Shown: positions 55,255-64,000 of the stretch, in pieces
Position numbering within the stretch: position 1 is the stretch's first letter
How the letters are laid out: each line of letters starts with the position of its first letter
Assembly (NCBI RefSeq): GCF_052857255.1
Contig: NC_135497.1
Coordinates: 550,727,531-550,791,530 of the forward strand
Origin: Amblyomma americanum
Lineage: Eukaryota > Arthropoda > Arachnida > Ixodida > Ixodidae
Length of the DNA stretch: 64,000 nt
Direction of reading: 5' to 3'
Made by a program: the position numbers and the translations under genes
Notes under the pieces: model-generated
The model's input: the letters and a program-made list of their open reading frames with translations, nothing else
What the model was told of the DNA's origin: nothing
Database searches by the model: none

Positions 55255-57690
55255 ATGCACCAACTAGCTCAGTTGTCGGTTCTTCTGCAGTTCATTTCTG
55301 GTACTCTGAGCTCTGTTCTTTGTCCTAACACCGCTCTTATTGACAACCAGGCTGCCTTGGCTTCCCTAATCGCGCTTACTGCCTTAAAAGCTCGCCTGGC
55401 TTCCTGGCATGCAAGACGTGCCGTTTGCCCGGTAGAGGTGCAAATGTTGTGCGGAACCCTGCTCCCGTCGAAAGGACACAGTCGCCGAATGTGCCGCATA
55501 ATTGCATCGGAATGGTGGCACCAGCACCGCTTCTACAAGGACTGCCTTTGGGCGGCATGTGGCAGTGACAAGCATAGAGTGCGGCGCTTTCGTGATTGGT
55601 GTGACCTAGCGAAGCAACACACGGAATTCCTCTGGTATTCTTCACGCCCTTGGCTACAGGCGAAGACGAAGCCTCCGTGTTCTGAGGGCAAGGTATTGGT
55701 CCTGGGCGACAAGCAGGTGCCAGAAAGGTTCCGAAAGGTTCTGCAGCGAGGCCCGAAATTTTGTGTCCAGCCATCCCTAGGAAAAGAAGAATTGCTGTCC
55801 CTTGGAAGGAGTGTGTCTTGCCAGGCCCGGAAGGAGGAACAACCGAGGTGCGTGGCGGAGTGTGTTGAGGCTTTGAAGGGGACAGTTGGAGGGTCCGTGA
55901 AGGGGTTGAGCTTTGCTCCACTGGTAAACTTTCTCTCGTCAGAGGACTTTCGGTTGCTGGTATCGGATAAAGAAGGGCATTTCGTTGTTATCCCAGAGAA
56001 TCTGTTCAGGGAAAGAGCCGGGAAATCTATCGCAAAGAACTTTAAGCAAGTTCATATTAACCTCAATAGACAAAAGAAAGAAGCAATACGGTTACTGGGG
56101 GAAATGAATTTGATAGGACTACAGCGCTCTGTTAGTAGTTCGCAGAAAAATTGTCTAGATATTTTCTTCTCTGCGAAAACGCATAAACCCGAAATTCCTT
56201 TCCGATGTATAGTTACGGAGCGTAACAGCTGGCAACATTCGATATCAAGCTTTTTGCAAAAGCACCTTAGTAGTCTTGTGATTGATGATCCGTTTCTGGT
56301 CCCGAATTCTGTCACCATTGTTGAGTTTTTGCAAACCTGTAACTCGGGTTCGAGTGGCATGTTTAGCATCGATGTGGAGGATTTGTTCTATTCCCTACCT
56401 CATGATAAGCTCCTGCAGTGTGTTAAGAAAACCATAACTAATGACAATGACGAAGAGAGATTTATTTCGGATTGTGGTGTTTCTGTGGAGTCGTTTTTGG
56501 AACTTCTGACCTTTTACCTGCAATCGACTTCTGTTGAGTGGGAAGGAAAACTGTTTGTTCAGAAAGCTGGGGTATGCATAGGTTCAAAAGTAGCACCGGT
56601 GTTAAGTAATATTTTTCTGTGTCACGTTGACAGGGTGATAAATTCTAAGTTCAGTGATTGTGTAAAACAGGTGTTCAGGTATGTTGATGATTATTTAATT
56701 TTTGTAGAGCCTACAAATTTCAAGGGCCATGTAGAAGAAATACTAAGGGTTTTTGTTAGTTGTGGAGAAGGTTTAAAGTTCACCTTTGAACTCCCGGAGA
56801 ACAACGAGCTACAGTTTTTAGACTTAAGATTGGTCCTGAACCCTGATCATGTCTGCTGGTCTTTTCAACAGCGCTCAGCGAAGCCCTTGCTTAGTTATCG
56901 CTCAGCCTATTCTAAATTAGTTAAAAGTGGTATAGCCGTTGCATGTTTAGGATCAGCACTTTCGAAGTCGTGTGTGCATGGAATGAAGAATAGTTTTAAT
57001 CAGCAGGTTGGTAGATTACAATCGGCAGGATTTCCGGAAGAGGTAATCGTGCTTGCTTGCAATAAATTGCTGAGGAAACTAAAATCTTTCAAGAGTTGCC
57101 ATCCAACAGAGCCGTCAGGCATGAAGAGGCATGTGGTTATACCATATCTTCATCGTTTGTCACACAACTTAAAAAGAGTAGGCGCCAGATATGGAATTCA
57201 AGTGCTCTTCTCAGCCCCGCAAAAGCTTAGAAAAATTTGTGCCATAATAGATAGGAAAGCAAAGGCTAAAAAACAGAAACCAACCGGGAGTAGACCCTGC
57301 AAAATAAACCACCAAAAGAAGTTTACGTCATGTGCTGAAAGCGTAGTGTATGACATTGAGTTTTCCTATGGCAAGAAATACATTGGCCAAACGGGAAAAT
57401 GTGTGAACACCCGTCTTCGTCAGCATCATACCTCGTTAAATGGCCCCCCATCGTCCAACCTTGCATTACATTTTAGAGATTGCCCCCTGAATAATATCCC
57501 AGGTTCCCCCGACAAAAAAATGTGCAACCCTCTTTTCCATGAGACAAAAGTTGTTTGCAGGCACAGGGATAAATTGATAAGGGAACTGTGTGAGGCGTAT
57601 CGCATCCACGCGAATGGTGATGCATGCGTCAGCACACCGTCAGTGCTTCTTCACGAATGTGATATTAAGTATCTAGATTCGCACGATTAG
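55255..57690 (+). CDS. Penelope-like reverse transcriptase/GIY-YIG endonuclease
   Basis: 811 codons, ATG at 55255 to TAG at 57688-57690, without interruption. The N-terminal approximately 230 residues are unassigned. RT follows: KTHKPEIPFRCIVTERNSWQ, the catalytic FSIDVEDLFYSLP, GVCIGSKVAPVLSNIFL, and RYVDDYLIF with YVDD at residues 476-479, then LQFLDLRL. The C-terminal endonuclease at about 695-775 shows VVYDIEFSYGKKYIGQT and NTRLRQHH, the GIY-YIG family pattern (YIG at 709-711). The enzyme copies element RNA at a nick it makes. The length fits Penelope proteins. The start codon lies inside the terminal repeat unit. Confidence 0.93.
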   Translation: MHQLAQLSVLLQFISGTLSSVLCPNTALIDNQAALASLIALTALKARLASWHARRAVCPVEVQMLCGTLLPSKGHSRRMCRIIASEWWHQHRFYKDCLWAACGSDKHRVRRFRDWCDLAKQHTEFLWYSSRPWLQAKTKPPCSEGKVLVLGDKQVPERFRKVLQRGPKFCVQPSLGKEELLSLGRSVSCQARKEEQPRCVAECVEALKGTVGGSVKGLSFAPLVNFLSSEDFRLLVSDKEGHFVVIPENLFRERAGKSIAKNFKQVHINLNRQKKEAIRLLGEMNLIGLQRSVSSSQKNCLDIFFSAKTHKPEIPFRCIVTERNSWQHSISSFLQKHLSSLVIDDPFLVPNSVTIVEFLQTCNSGSSGMFSIDVEDLFYSLPHDKLLQCVKKTITNDNDEERFISDCGVSVESFLELLTFYLQSTSVEWEGKLFVQKAGVCIGSKVAPVLSNIFLCHVDRVINSKFSDCVKQVFRYVDDYLIFVEPTNFKGHVEEILRVFVSCGEGLKFTFELPENNELQFLDLRLVLNPDHVCWSFQQRSAKPLLSYRSAYSKLVKSGIAVACLGSALSKSCVHGMKNSFNQQVGRLQSAGFPEEVIVLACNKLLRKLKSFKSCHPTEPSGMKRHVVIPYLHRLSHNLKRVGARYGIQVLFSAPQKLRKICAIIDRKAKAKKQKPTGSRPCKINHQKKFTSCAESVVYDIEFSYGKKYIGQTGKCVNTRLRQHHTSLNGPPSSNLALHFRDCPLNNIPGSPDKKMCNPLFHETKVVCRHRDKLIRELCEAYRIHANGDACVSTPSVLLHECDIKYLDSHD

Positions 57691-57882
57691 AAGGATGTCA
57701 AGAGGGGCGTGTTCCCTGGTTGTTTTAGGAGTGTATTAATACCTGTGTTTTTTCCCAATAAACTTTAGTTGTTAGCGCTTGTCCGTCTTCTTCTGTCTTC
57801 TCTGTGTCTGTCGTCGCTGCGCTGTTTTTACCACGGCTTAAAGAGGCACCAACTAGCTCAGTTGTCGGTTCTTCTGCAGTTG
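57691..57882 (+). repeat. 3' tail of the Penelope-like element
   Basis: Matches 55098-55293 closely: GGGGCGTGTTCCCTGG, CCAATAAACTTTAG, TGTCGTCGCTGCGCTG, ACCACGGCTTAAAG and ACCAACTAGCTCAG. Here the site equivalent to the ORF start reads AGGCACC instead of ATGCACC. AATAAA at about 57759 may be the poly(A) signal. I looked for a hammerhead ribozyme core here on both strands and did not see one. Confidence 0.88.
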
Positions 57883-57894
57883 AATGACTATCTC
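57883..57894 (+). repeat. right target-site duplication candidate
   Basis: AATGACTATCTC, partner of 53809-53820 with one mismatch. Confidence 0.6.
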
Positions 57895-58660
57895 AAATTG
57901 GGTCTCTTTCACTGCCGCATGTGGACGTATAAGAGTTGAAAGAAATAGACGCGATAGAAAAGATTGAAAGAACAGGCCGTCGCAGCAGATACCCCCGCAC
58001 TTCCTTCATTTCAACAGGTCATAGAAGGTTATGCAAAGCGCCCTTGCTGACGTGATAGTTAGCATGCAATTAGTGCAACAGTAACAATAAGAGTGCAGCT
58101 AAAAATTGTCTCTACGTTTTCACGCAGCGAATCGCAAACAAGAAATCAAGAATTTTTATAAAAGTTACCGTACGAGAGATAAATTTTGTCCGCTGATCAA
58201 TGCGCGATATCCTCAAGAGGTGACCGAAGAGAAGCGCCTTGATAGCTTTAAAGCTTTCAATCTTTTTTAAGTGAGAAAAATGTCTTTCTTTGCAATGCAT
58301 TCCCTGTTTCCTTTGAGCACAAGTCCGCAGCCTGCCTCGCATGTCCGCGCTCGCACGTGTCCGCATTTCTCTCTTCGAGTGTGGCACCTGTTGTGTATCT
58401 GGCTGCATCGACATGTGCATAAAATAAATAAAGTTAAAAACAAATTCCTACGCCGATAGCAGGTGATGATTCTAAGCAGGTTATGAGCAGAAGTAAAATA
58501 ACGAAACAAGGGCACAAATGTGTTTTAGTGGCAACCATCCTTGTATTCTTCCTTCTGCTTGCATGGCATCAAAGCATTGAACAGCACGCGTGCATTCCTG
58601 CAGTGACACGTAGAAAAACTTGGCTGTAGTTTTTATATTTTATTCGCGATAATTACGTAT
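57895..58660. other. unassigned DNA
   Basis: Short open frames only; no repeat or gene recognised. Confidence 0.35.
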
Positions 58661-58665
58661 TAATG

Positions 58666-58905
58666 GGCCGCCGCAGTGGCTGAGTGGCTATGGCGCTCAG
58701 CTGCCGGCCTGAAAGACGCGGGTTAGATCCCGGCCGCGGTGGTCGAATTTCGATGGAGGCGAAATTCTACAGGCCCGTGTACTGTGCGATGTCTGTGCAC
58801 GTTAAAGAACTCCAGGTGGTCGAAATTTCCTGAGCCCTTCACTACGGCGTCTCTCATAGCCTGAGTTGCTTTGGCACGTTAAACACAAATAAACCATAAA
58901 CCAAT
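58666..58905 (+). mobile_element. tRNA-derived SINE (Ruka-like), second copy
   Basis: A box TGGCTGAGTGG at 58677-58687 and a B-box-like GGTTAGATCCC near 58721. The body contains GTCGAATTTCGATGGAGG, GTGTACTGTGCGATGTC, CACGTTAAAGAACTCC and CCTGAGTTGCTTTGGCACG, and ends in AAACCATAAACCAAT. Closely related to 22437-22680 and less decayed in the body. The B box has lost one conserved base. Confidence 0.87.
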
Positions 58906-60161
58906 TACGTTTTAACGTTCTAATGGGCGGTTTTATTTGTGTTTTGTACACAGAAGACGTCAACGTCCGGGTTTAGAAGGAGCGTGGCGCTGTGTCAAGC
59001 ATTTTTGTGAGATTTCGCCAACCCTCGTCCTTCCGCGAATTCAATCGACACGCGTAAGTGTTGAAATATTCTTAACATCTGGTGCTAAAAAGATACACCT
59101 GACGCGCACTTCGATGTCATACGAGACATGAAAGGTGGCTGATCCGACAAATTCATGTATTCGTGGCGTTCTTCCATCGGAATGGTGGCTTGTCACAGCG
59201 AAGAAAACACGGAACAGAAGCAACCCGAGCAGGAAGCAGGGGTAACCTTGACTGGTCGAGCATAAAAGCGGACAGACGGGATTAGGCGTCTCCGAAATCA
59301 GGATTGCGGGGCGCAGAGCTGCCCAGCCCTTTTGCCCACATTGTTGTTAGTTCGAAGCGTTCTTTTTTTTTTTTGTTGATACCAAGCCGCTCGTCCCCGC
59401 TGGCTTCGCTGCGATGTTCACGGAGCCGAGTGGACCGCAATCCCGGCAGAGTAAACGAGACACGCCCCGCCCCAGTCTCCTCTTAACAAGAAATCCGAAA
59501 AAAAAACAGAACGTGAAAAGCTAGCCGGCACGATGACGGGTACAGTGAAGGTTTGTTGCTTTGTGCTCTTCAGGAGGAGAGAACGGTGCAAACTTCCTGA
59601 AAGGCGAGGCATGCTGGCTGAAACTTCTGAGCGAAAAACGCGGCTGGTTTCCCGCAAACACCGCAATTGTCCGACAGCGCTCGACGTAACTGCATCCTGG
59701 TCCTTGCCACGTGGCTAACGATGAATTGCTGTTCCCTCTTTCGGAAAAGCGGACTGTATAGACGAGCAGAATAAAAAACAGTGAATCAGTGTGAAAGGAG
59801 TAAGAAGCGAAGTGCTGGAGGAAGCCGAAGACACAAAGTCGCTCACGTTACAGTGATCGCGAGGAAGAGCAAGTGCCCCAGTAGTGGAGAGATTGTTCAG
59901 CAAGACTGGTGCGAAGAACGAGCCGCCTGCGGCAAAAGCTGCCAGCCCAACGCGCCCACGTGGTCCCACGTGCGTGTGGGTGGAACAGCCCTGTTAATTT
60001 GTTTGCGCGTGCCGGCGAGAGATAACGCTGTGGTCCTCGACCTCTCTATTAGCAAAAACAGCGAGCCGCAGCGATAATTGCCTCTTCGCACGACTACACG
60101 CTGACTACAATAAGGGGTGCCCTGTTCTGGCAACTTTCGAAACACGTGGTCCGTACACTTC
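58906..60161. other. unassigned DNA left of the second young gypsy element
   Basis: Open frames to about 98 codons with no recognised motif. Nothing else supportable. Confidence 0.35.
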
Positions 60162-61449
60162 TGTGACATTCCTTGTGTGCTGCGAGGTTCCACGTTCCAC
60201 GGCGCGGCGTAGACGGAGACCCAGATGACAGCGGCATCATCAATTACCCAGCCATGCACTTTGAGTGACGACCAGAACGAAGGGACCCGCCGCCGTGACA
60301 GCGGCATCATCAATTACCCAGCCATGCTCTTTGAGTGACGACCAGAACAACCGGACCCGCCGCCGCCGCCGCGGGGAAACAGGCTTTATCCTCCCCAATT
60401 TCCGGGCACATTCCAGGACAAGGGAGCTGTCAGCGGGCCAGAGCGCGCCGTACCACAGCCGACGCTATGCGCTACCGCGAAGACAACATTCTTTCCCTCC
60501 TTCCCCTTTCGACGTGGGCTATCGCCGGGAAGGCACCCACAGCTTCCCGCCGTGCCTCGTGAACAAAAGCGCATTCCCAGAAGGGCCGTGACGGACACCT
60601 GTCATGGCGGACAGGCAGTACTCGCCAAGAATGTGGAAAGACAGGCGCTAGTGAATTAGCTCCGAAGAGAGAGCCTGTGTATACTCTCACTTGAGAGAGA
60701 GTGGTGGCGTTTTTGTTGTTTATTTAGTTTGTATTGTTAACAGACTCTGGGTTCGAGGCTAAGCCCAACCCAAGGGGTGGTCCCCATCTCGCATGTTATT
60801 TTGGATTGGAGAATTGATGCTTTGGGCGGGCCACTGAAAATGACCGCCCTTAGTCCTTTGTTAATCAAGTGCTTAAAAGCGCATGTAAACGGATGCAGTC
60901 CAGTCTGAGCTGGGGCTCCATGCTTAGCATGTAATGTGATGCTACTTAGGCACTAACCTGCCCGGTCGATGAGTAAAGTAGTGCAAAGTTTGTTCTTTTG
61001 TAATTTCAGTTCTGCTTTTTCCAGTTTAACTCTCTGTATATGTATGTTGTAAAATTATGCTCTGCTGTCATCATCTACAAGCTCGCCTCCTGTTCATCTT
61101 CCAAGCCGAACGACACTAGAGGAAGGGTTTGTGAACCATCCTCGAAGAAACGGACGACCATTGAAATTCTACTGCATACACGCTCAGGACGACATCGTTC
61201 GCCAAGAGGGCCTTCAGCGCCGAAGCCCGACGGCGTGCAGCTTCTGCCAGCAACCGCTCGAGCCCAACTCCGGAGCCACTCCATCGCCCCCATGAAGTCG
61301 TCGGCACGTAAGCTCGGACGCCCCAGCCTCTGATGTATAATCTTAATCATGTGTAATTATTGAATATACCTGTTTGTTTAAACTGAGCCATACGGTGTCT
61401 CTTTCCCTCTCCGTCCCGTGTGGACCTGCGCATTATGGGGGTCATCACA
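60162..61449 (+). repeat. 5' LTR, long variant
   Basis: Begins TGTGACATTCC and ends GGGTCATCACA. It has one copy of the 25-bp U3 unit where the other element has four. It carries its own 70-bp tandem duplication (60226-60295 and 60296-60365, GGCATCATCAATTACCCAGC...). From about 60500 to 61176 the sequence is mostly not shared with the short LTR and replaces the TATA-box region. Similarity resumes at ACACGCTCAGGACGAC. Confidence 0.88.
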
Positions 61450-61450
61450 C

Positions 61451-61468
61451 TGGTGCCAGAAGTGGGGT
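61451..61468 (+). other. primer binding site, tRNA-Leu type
   Basis: TGGTGCCAGAAGTGGGGT, one base different from the site at 45498-45515. Confidence 0.7.
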
Positions 61469-61600
61469 GTCAAAAGCAAATGTCCTCTGAATGCTGCGAC
61501 ATGACTTCAAAATTGTAATCAAAAGGGAATCACGGGACTGATTGTGGGACTTTTACCCCCATTTGAGAGGCTTGAGGCACTGGAGGGCTTGAAAAAAAAA

Positions 61601-62542
61601 ATGACTGTATCTGAGGGAGCTCCCACTCCACAGCCGTCGCTCGGAGCAAGCATGCTGGCATTAGGAAGCGTCATTCCGACGTTTACGGGAGATAACACAG
61701 GGGTTCAAATCTGCGATTTCTTTTCCATGCTAGAAGAGATTGGGAAAATGGGGGGATGGTCCGATGCTCAAATGCTGGGAATGGCGAGGTGTAAGATGGC
61801 AGGAGCTGCTCATGATTTTGCCTGGCGAGACGAAAAAGTAAAATCCACAAAATCATTTGCGGAATTTAAGAAGCTCGCGTTTGAGCATTTCGACACTGAA
61901 CCACGTCACGTGCGGGTACAGAGGTTCCGTGACGCCGGACAGATGGTAGGGGAGGACGTGCGAACATTTGCGTCGCGGCTTCAGCGCCTAGCACGCGATA
62001 CGTTAAGCAGGGAGGAGGAAGGAGACCAGTTAAGGAAGAAATACGCGGAGGATATACTTAAAGAGGAAATGACCGCTTTGTTCGTGGCTGGTCTGCAAGA
62101 CCCCGTGCGCCGGTTCGTGCTCTCGCGCAAGCCGAGCAATTTCGACCAAGCCGTGGAGGCCGCATTGGATGAGGAACGAAATGAGGCGTTAACGACAGCC
62201 GCAGCGAGAGTACGCGTCATAGAGAGAGCGGTGCTCAACCCTGAGGTTGCTCTCTTGACAGAGCGGTTAGATCGCTTGGAACAGCTGCTAACTCAGCAGG
62301 TAGAACGCCAGGTTGAAGCGCGCGCTCAACAGCGCCCATTCGCTGGAAACCGGAGACCGCCACAAAGCTACAGGCGCGGTATGCGAGATTTTGAAGAAAT
62401 CGTATGCTTCGCTTGCCAGGGTCGCGGACACATCGCCAGGTTCTGCCAAAACGTGCGCCGTGGGGAGCCACAAAGAAAAGCAGGCGAGACACGCCCTAAG
62501 CAAGCCGACAGCGGGGCTCCAGATACCGAGACAAAAAACTAG
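61601..62542 (+). CDS. gag: gypsy Gag polyprotein, second copy
   Basis: 313 codons from the ATG at 61601, after an A run, to TAG at 62540-62542. Same domain order as the first copy: capsid-type region, likely coiled segment, CCHC knuckle CFACQGRGHIARFC near the C-terminus. It differs from the other copy by a small number of substitutions and no indels. The frame is intact and overlaps pol in the minus-one frame. Confidence 0.93.
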   Translation: MTVSEGAPTPQPSLGASMLALGSVIPTFTGDNTGVQICDFFSMLEEIGKMGGWSDAQMLGMARCKMAGAAHDFAWRDEKVKSTKSFAEFKKLAFEHFDTEPRHVRVQRFRDAGQMVGEDVRTFASRLQRLARDTLSREEEGDQLRKKYAEDILKEEMTALFVAGLQDPVRRFVLSRKPSNFDQAVEAALDEERNEALTTAAARVRVIERAVLNPEVALLTERLDRLEQLLTQQVERQVEARAQQRPFAGNRRPPQSYRRGMRDFEEIVCFACQGRGHIARFCQNVRRGEPQRKAGETRPKQADSGAPDTETKN

Positions 62543-62575
62543 TTAGTCCTCCCCAGCCTGAGGAGCGTGGGGAGG
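62533..62575 (+). promoter_or_regulatory. programmed minus-one frameshift signal, second copy
   Basis: A AAA AAC at 62533-62539, then stem arms CCTCCCCA at 62548-62555 and TGGGGAGG at 62568-62575. Identical in spacing and sequence to 46584-46626. Confidence 0.85.
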
Positions 62576-64000
62576 GAGCAGTAGATGATGAGGTGGTGGT
62601 AGTTTGTGTGGCCGATGAGGCATGCCCTGTTGTGCGTTGCAAGTTAAATGGTTGTTGTATGGAATTGTTGATAGATACGGGGTCAAAGGTGACATTGCTT
62701 AAGGAGAGCAGTTTTAACACGCTTCGAAGGAAGGGGGACCGCGAGGTGTTGGAAGCGTCTGGTGGTATGGCAACCAAATTTGTAGGCATAACGGGGGATC
62801 CACTTGGCATAAGTGGACTCTACCGGTTACACTTCTCTCTCGGCGGAATTGCATTGGAGCACCCCTGCTACGTATGCCCGGACACGGTGTCTCTGCCAAA
62901 CGGAGTGTCAGGTATATTAGGGCAGGATTTTTTGAGAAAAGGGAAGGTAGTAGTCTCATTCTCTGAGGAAGAGGTTAATGCGGGCGGCTCAAAAGTTCCG
63001 TTTTTGAACAGGAGAGGGGCTGAGATTCGCATTACCGATATTGACACCCGTCAAACAGTGGGATCATTGGAGAAGGTATATTCGCGGGTTGCCGTCCGGC
63101 TGGTCGAGGAGGCGGTCGTCCTTCCTTGGTCGGAGCACATTTTGTACGCGTTTGTGCCTTCAGATGTAGAGAGCGGCGCCGTGGGAGTGCTTGAGCCGGT
63201 CGACTCTCTCAGCAATGGCCTGAAGGCAGCCGCGTGCCTCGTGACAGTTAATGACGCCCACAGATTGCCCCTACGGGTGGTTAACTGTAGCCAGCAGCCA
63301 CTGAGCCTTCCCAAGAACAAAACATTGGCTTTCTTCACCTCTGCGATAGAGCAATTTGAGCCCACCGATACGGTACTCGCAACTGTAGAGCATGCTAGTC
63401 CTTCGGCTGCTCCAAAGGTGTCGTTCGATCTTTCTCACGTAAAATCCAGGGAGAGGGAGGCTCTGGCTGGTTTGCTGAACGACTACTCGGAGGTATTCGC
63501 CGCGTCCAACCTGGATTTGGGCTGCTGTGGCGTTATAAAGCACAGGATAGAAACCGGCACTTCATCGCCCGTTTACCAGCGTGCGTACAGGATTCCTTAC
63601 TCCCAACGTGAGGAGATGGAGCGGCAGGTGCAGGACCTGATTGATCGCGGCATTGTCGAACACTCAAAGTCACCCTGGGGAGCACCAGCACTATTGGTGG
63701 AAAAGCCAGATGGCTCGTATCGATTGGTAGTGGACTACCGCAAACTAAATGCCGTAACTCGCATCGATCCATACCCCATCCCCAATATACAGGAGACGCT
63801 TTCTCAGCTGGGCTCTGCCAGGTACTTCACGGTAGTGGACATGGCGGCGGGATTCTGGCAGATAGCAATGGATCCGGCAGATGCCGAGAAAACGGCATTC
63901 AACACACCCTCAGGGCACTATGAATGGAAAAGAATGCCGATGGGTCTGGCCAACAGCCCTGCTGTCTGGCAGAGAACCGCTGATGTTATCCTGGCAGGTC
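62533..64000 (+). CDS. pol: gypsy Pol, partial (right window edge)
   Basis: Open from the frameshift site to the window edge, equivalent to the first copy up to its base 48051. It includes the protease Asp-Thr-Gly-Ser (DTG at 62674-62682), GILGQDFL, and RT motifs SPWGAPALLVEKPDG, VVDYRKLNAV and FTVVDMAAGFWQ. The YMDD box and everything after lie beyond the edge. I see no stop. Whether the later stop and frame change of the first copy are shared cannot be told from this window. Confidence 0.88.

Larger units (their letters stand above)
53821..57882 (+). mobile_element. Penelope-like element, composite insertion
   Basis: Three parts are joined: a minus-strand 5'-truncated fragment (53821-54806), a plus-strand partial copy (54807-55254) and a plus-strand full ORF copy with its tail (55255-57882). 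Direct partial tandem copies and an inverted fragment at the left are characteristic of Penelope-like elements, whose repeated ends are called pseudo-LTRs. A 12-bp near-perfect duplication flanks the whole, suggesting one insertion event. The intact 811-codon frame and near-identical partial copies suggest recent activity. Confidence 0.9.
60162..64000 (+). mobile_element. second young gypsy element, runs off the right edge
   Basis: Same family as 44669-51608: the internal region from the primer site on is nearly identical, and from the frameshift site to the edge there is no net insertion or deletion (constant offset of 15949). Its LTR, however, is 1288 bp instead of 828 bp and has a different middle part. 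Only LTR, gag and the first two thirds of pol are in the window. Confidence 0.93.

Noticed and set aside
57691..57882. Hammerhead ribozyme in the Penelope pseudo-LTR
   Set aside because: Such ribozymes are known from some Penelope-like elements, but the CTGANGA and GAAA core elements were not found on either strand here.

Overview
The window looks like repeat-rich nuclear DNA from an arthropod, most probably a hard tick. The main grounds are several copies of tick-type tRNA-derived SINEs with A and B box promoters, degraded LINEs, Ty3/gypsy LTR elements, a Penelope-like element with a GIY-YIG endonuclease, and long AAAT, ATCC and TA microsatellites. There are no bacterial-style operons. The species cannot be decided from the sequence alone.

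Layout. 1-674: three phase-compatible exon candidates on the plus strand, perhaps the 3' end of a host gene, with a possible poly(A) signal near 5470. 1536-3745: a large imperfect inverted repeat. 6043-9236: a decayed Ty3/gypsy element on the minus strand, its gag split by a SINE and by a composite repeat. 9.2-22.4 kb: mostly unassigned sequence with small repeats. 22.4-24.8 kb: a SINE, then a LINE remnant with a probable solo LTR inside it. 26.9-27.3 kb: a possible gypsy integrase tail on the minus strand. 30-32.8 kb: a SINE, a LINE remnant and a 635-bp ATCC-type microsatellite. 33.3-37.8 kb: SINEs and a second copy of the composite repeat. 38.2-42.3 kb: a heavily broken gypsy element. 42.6-43.4 kb: a tRNA-like SINE and an inverted repeat.

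The right third holds the youngest DNA. 44669-51608 is a nearly complete gypsy element (5' LTR, tRNA-Leu-type primer site, gag, pol, truncated 3' LTR). A second member of the family runs from 60162 off the right edge. Both carry the same clear gag-pol minus-one frameshift signal. 53821-57882 is a Penelope-like element made of an inverted fragment, a direct partial copy and an intact 811-codon ORF, flanked by a probable 12-bp target duplication. Between the two families lies the best host coding exon seen here, a 149-bp minus-strand exon of a tachykinin/natalisin-like G-protein-coupled receptor (52190-52338).

I see no new host pathway. The most notable items are the frameshift signal, the promoter region that differs between the two gypsy LTRs, the Penelope composite and the receptor exon among recent insertions. 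All similarity calls come from reading motifs; no database was searched.
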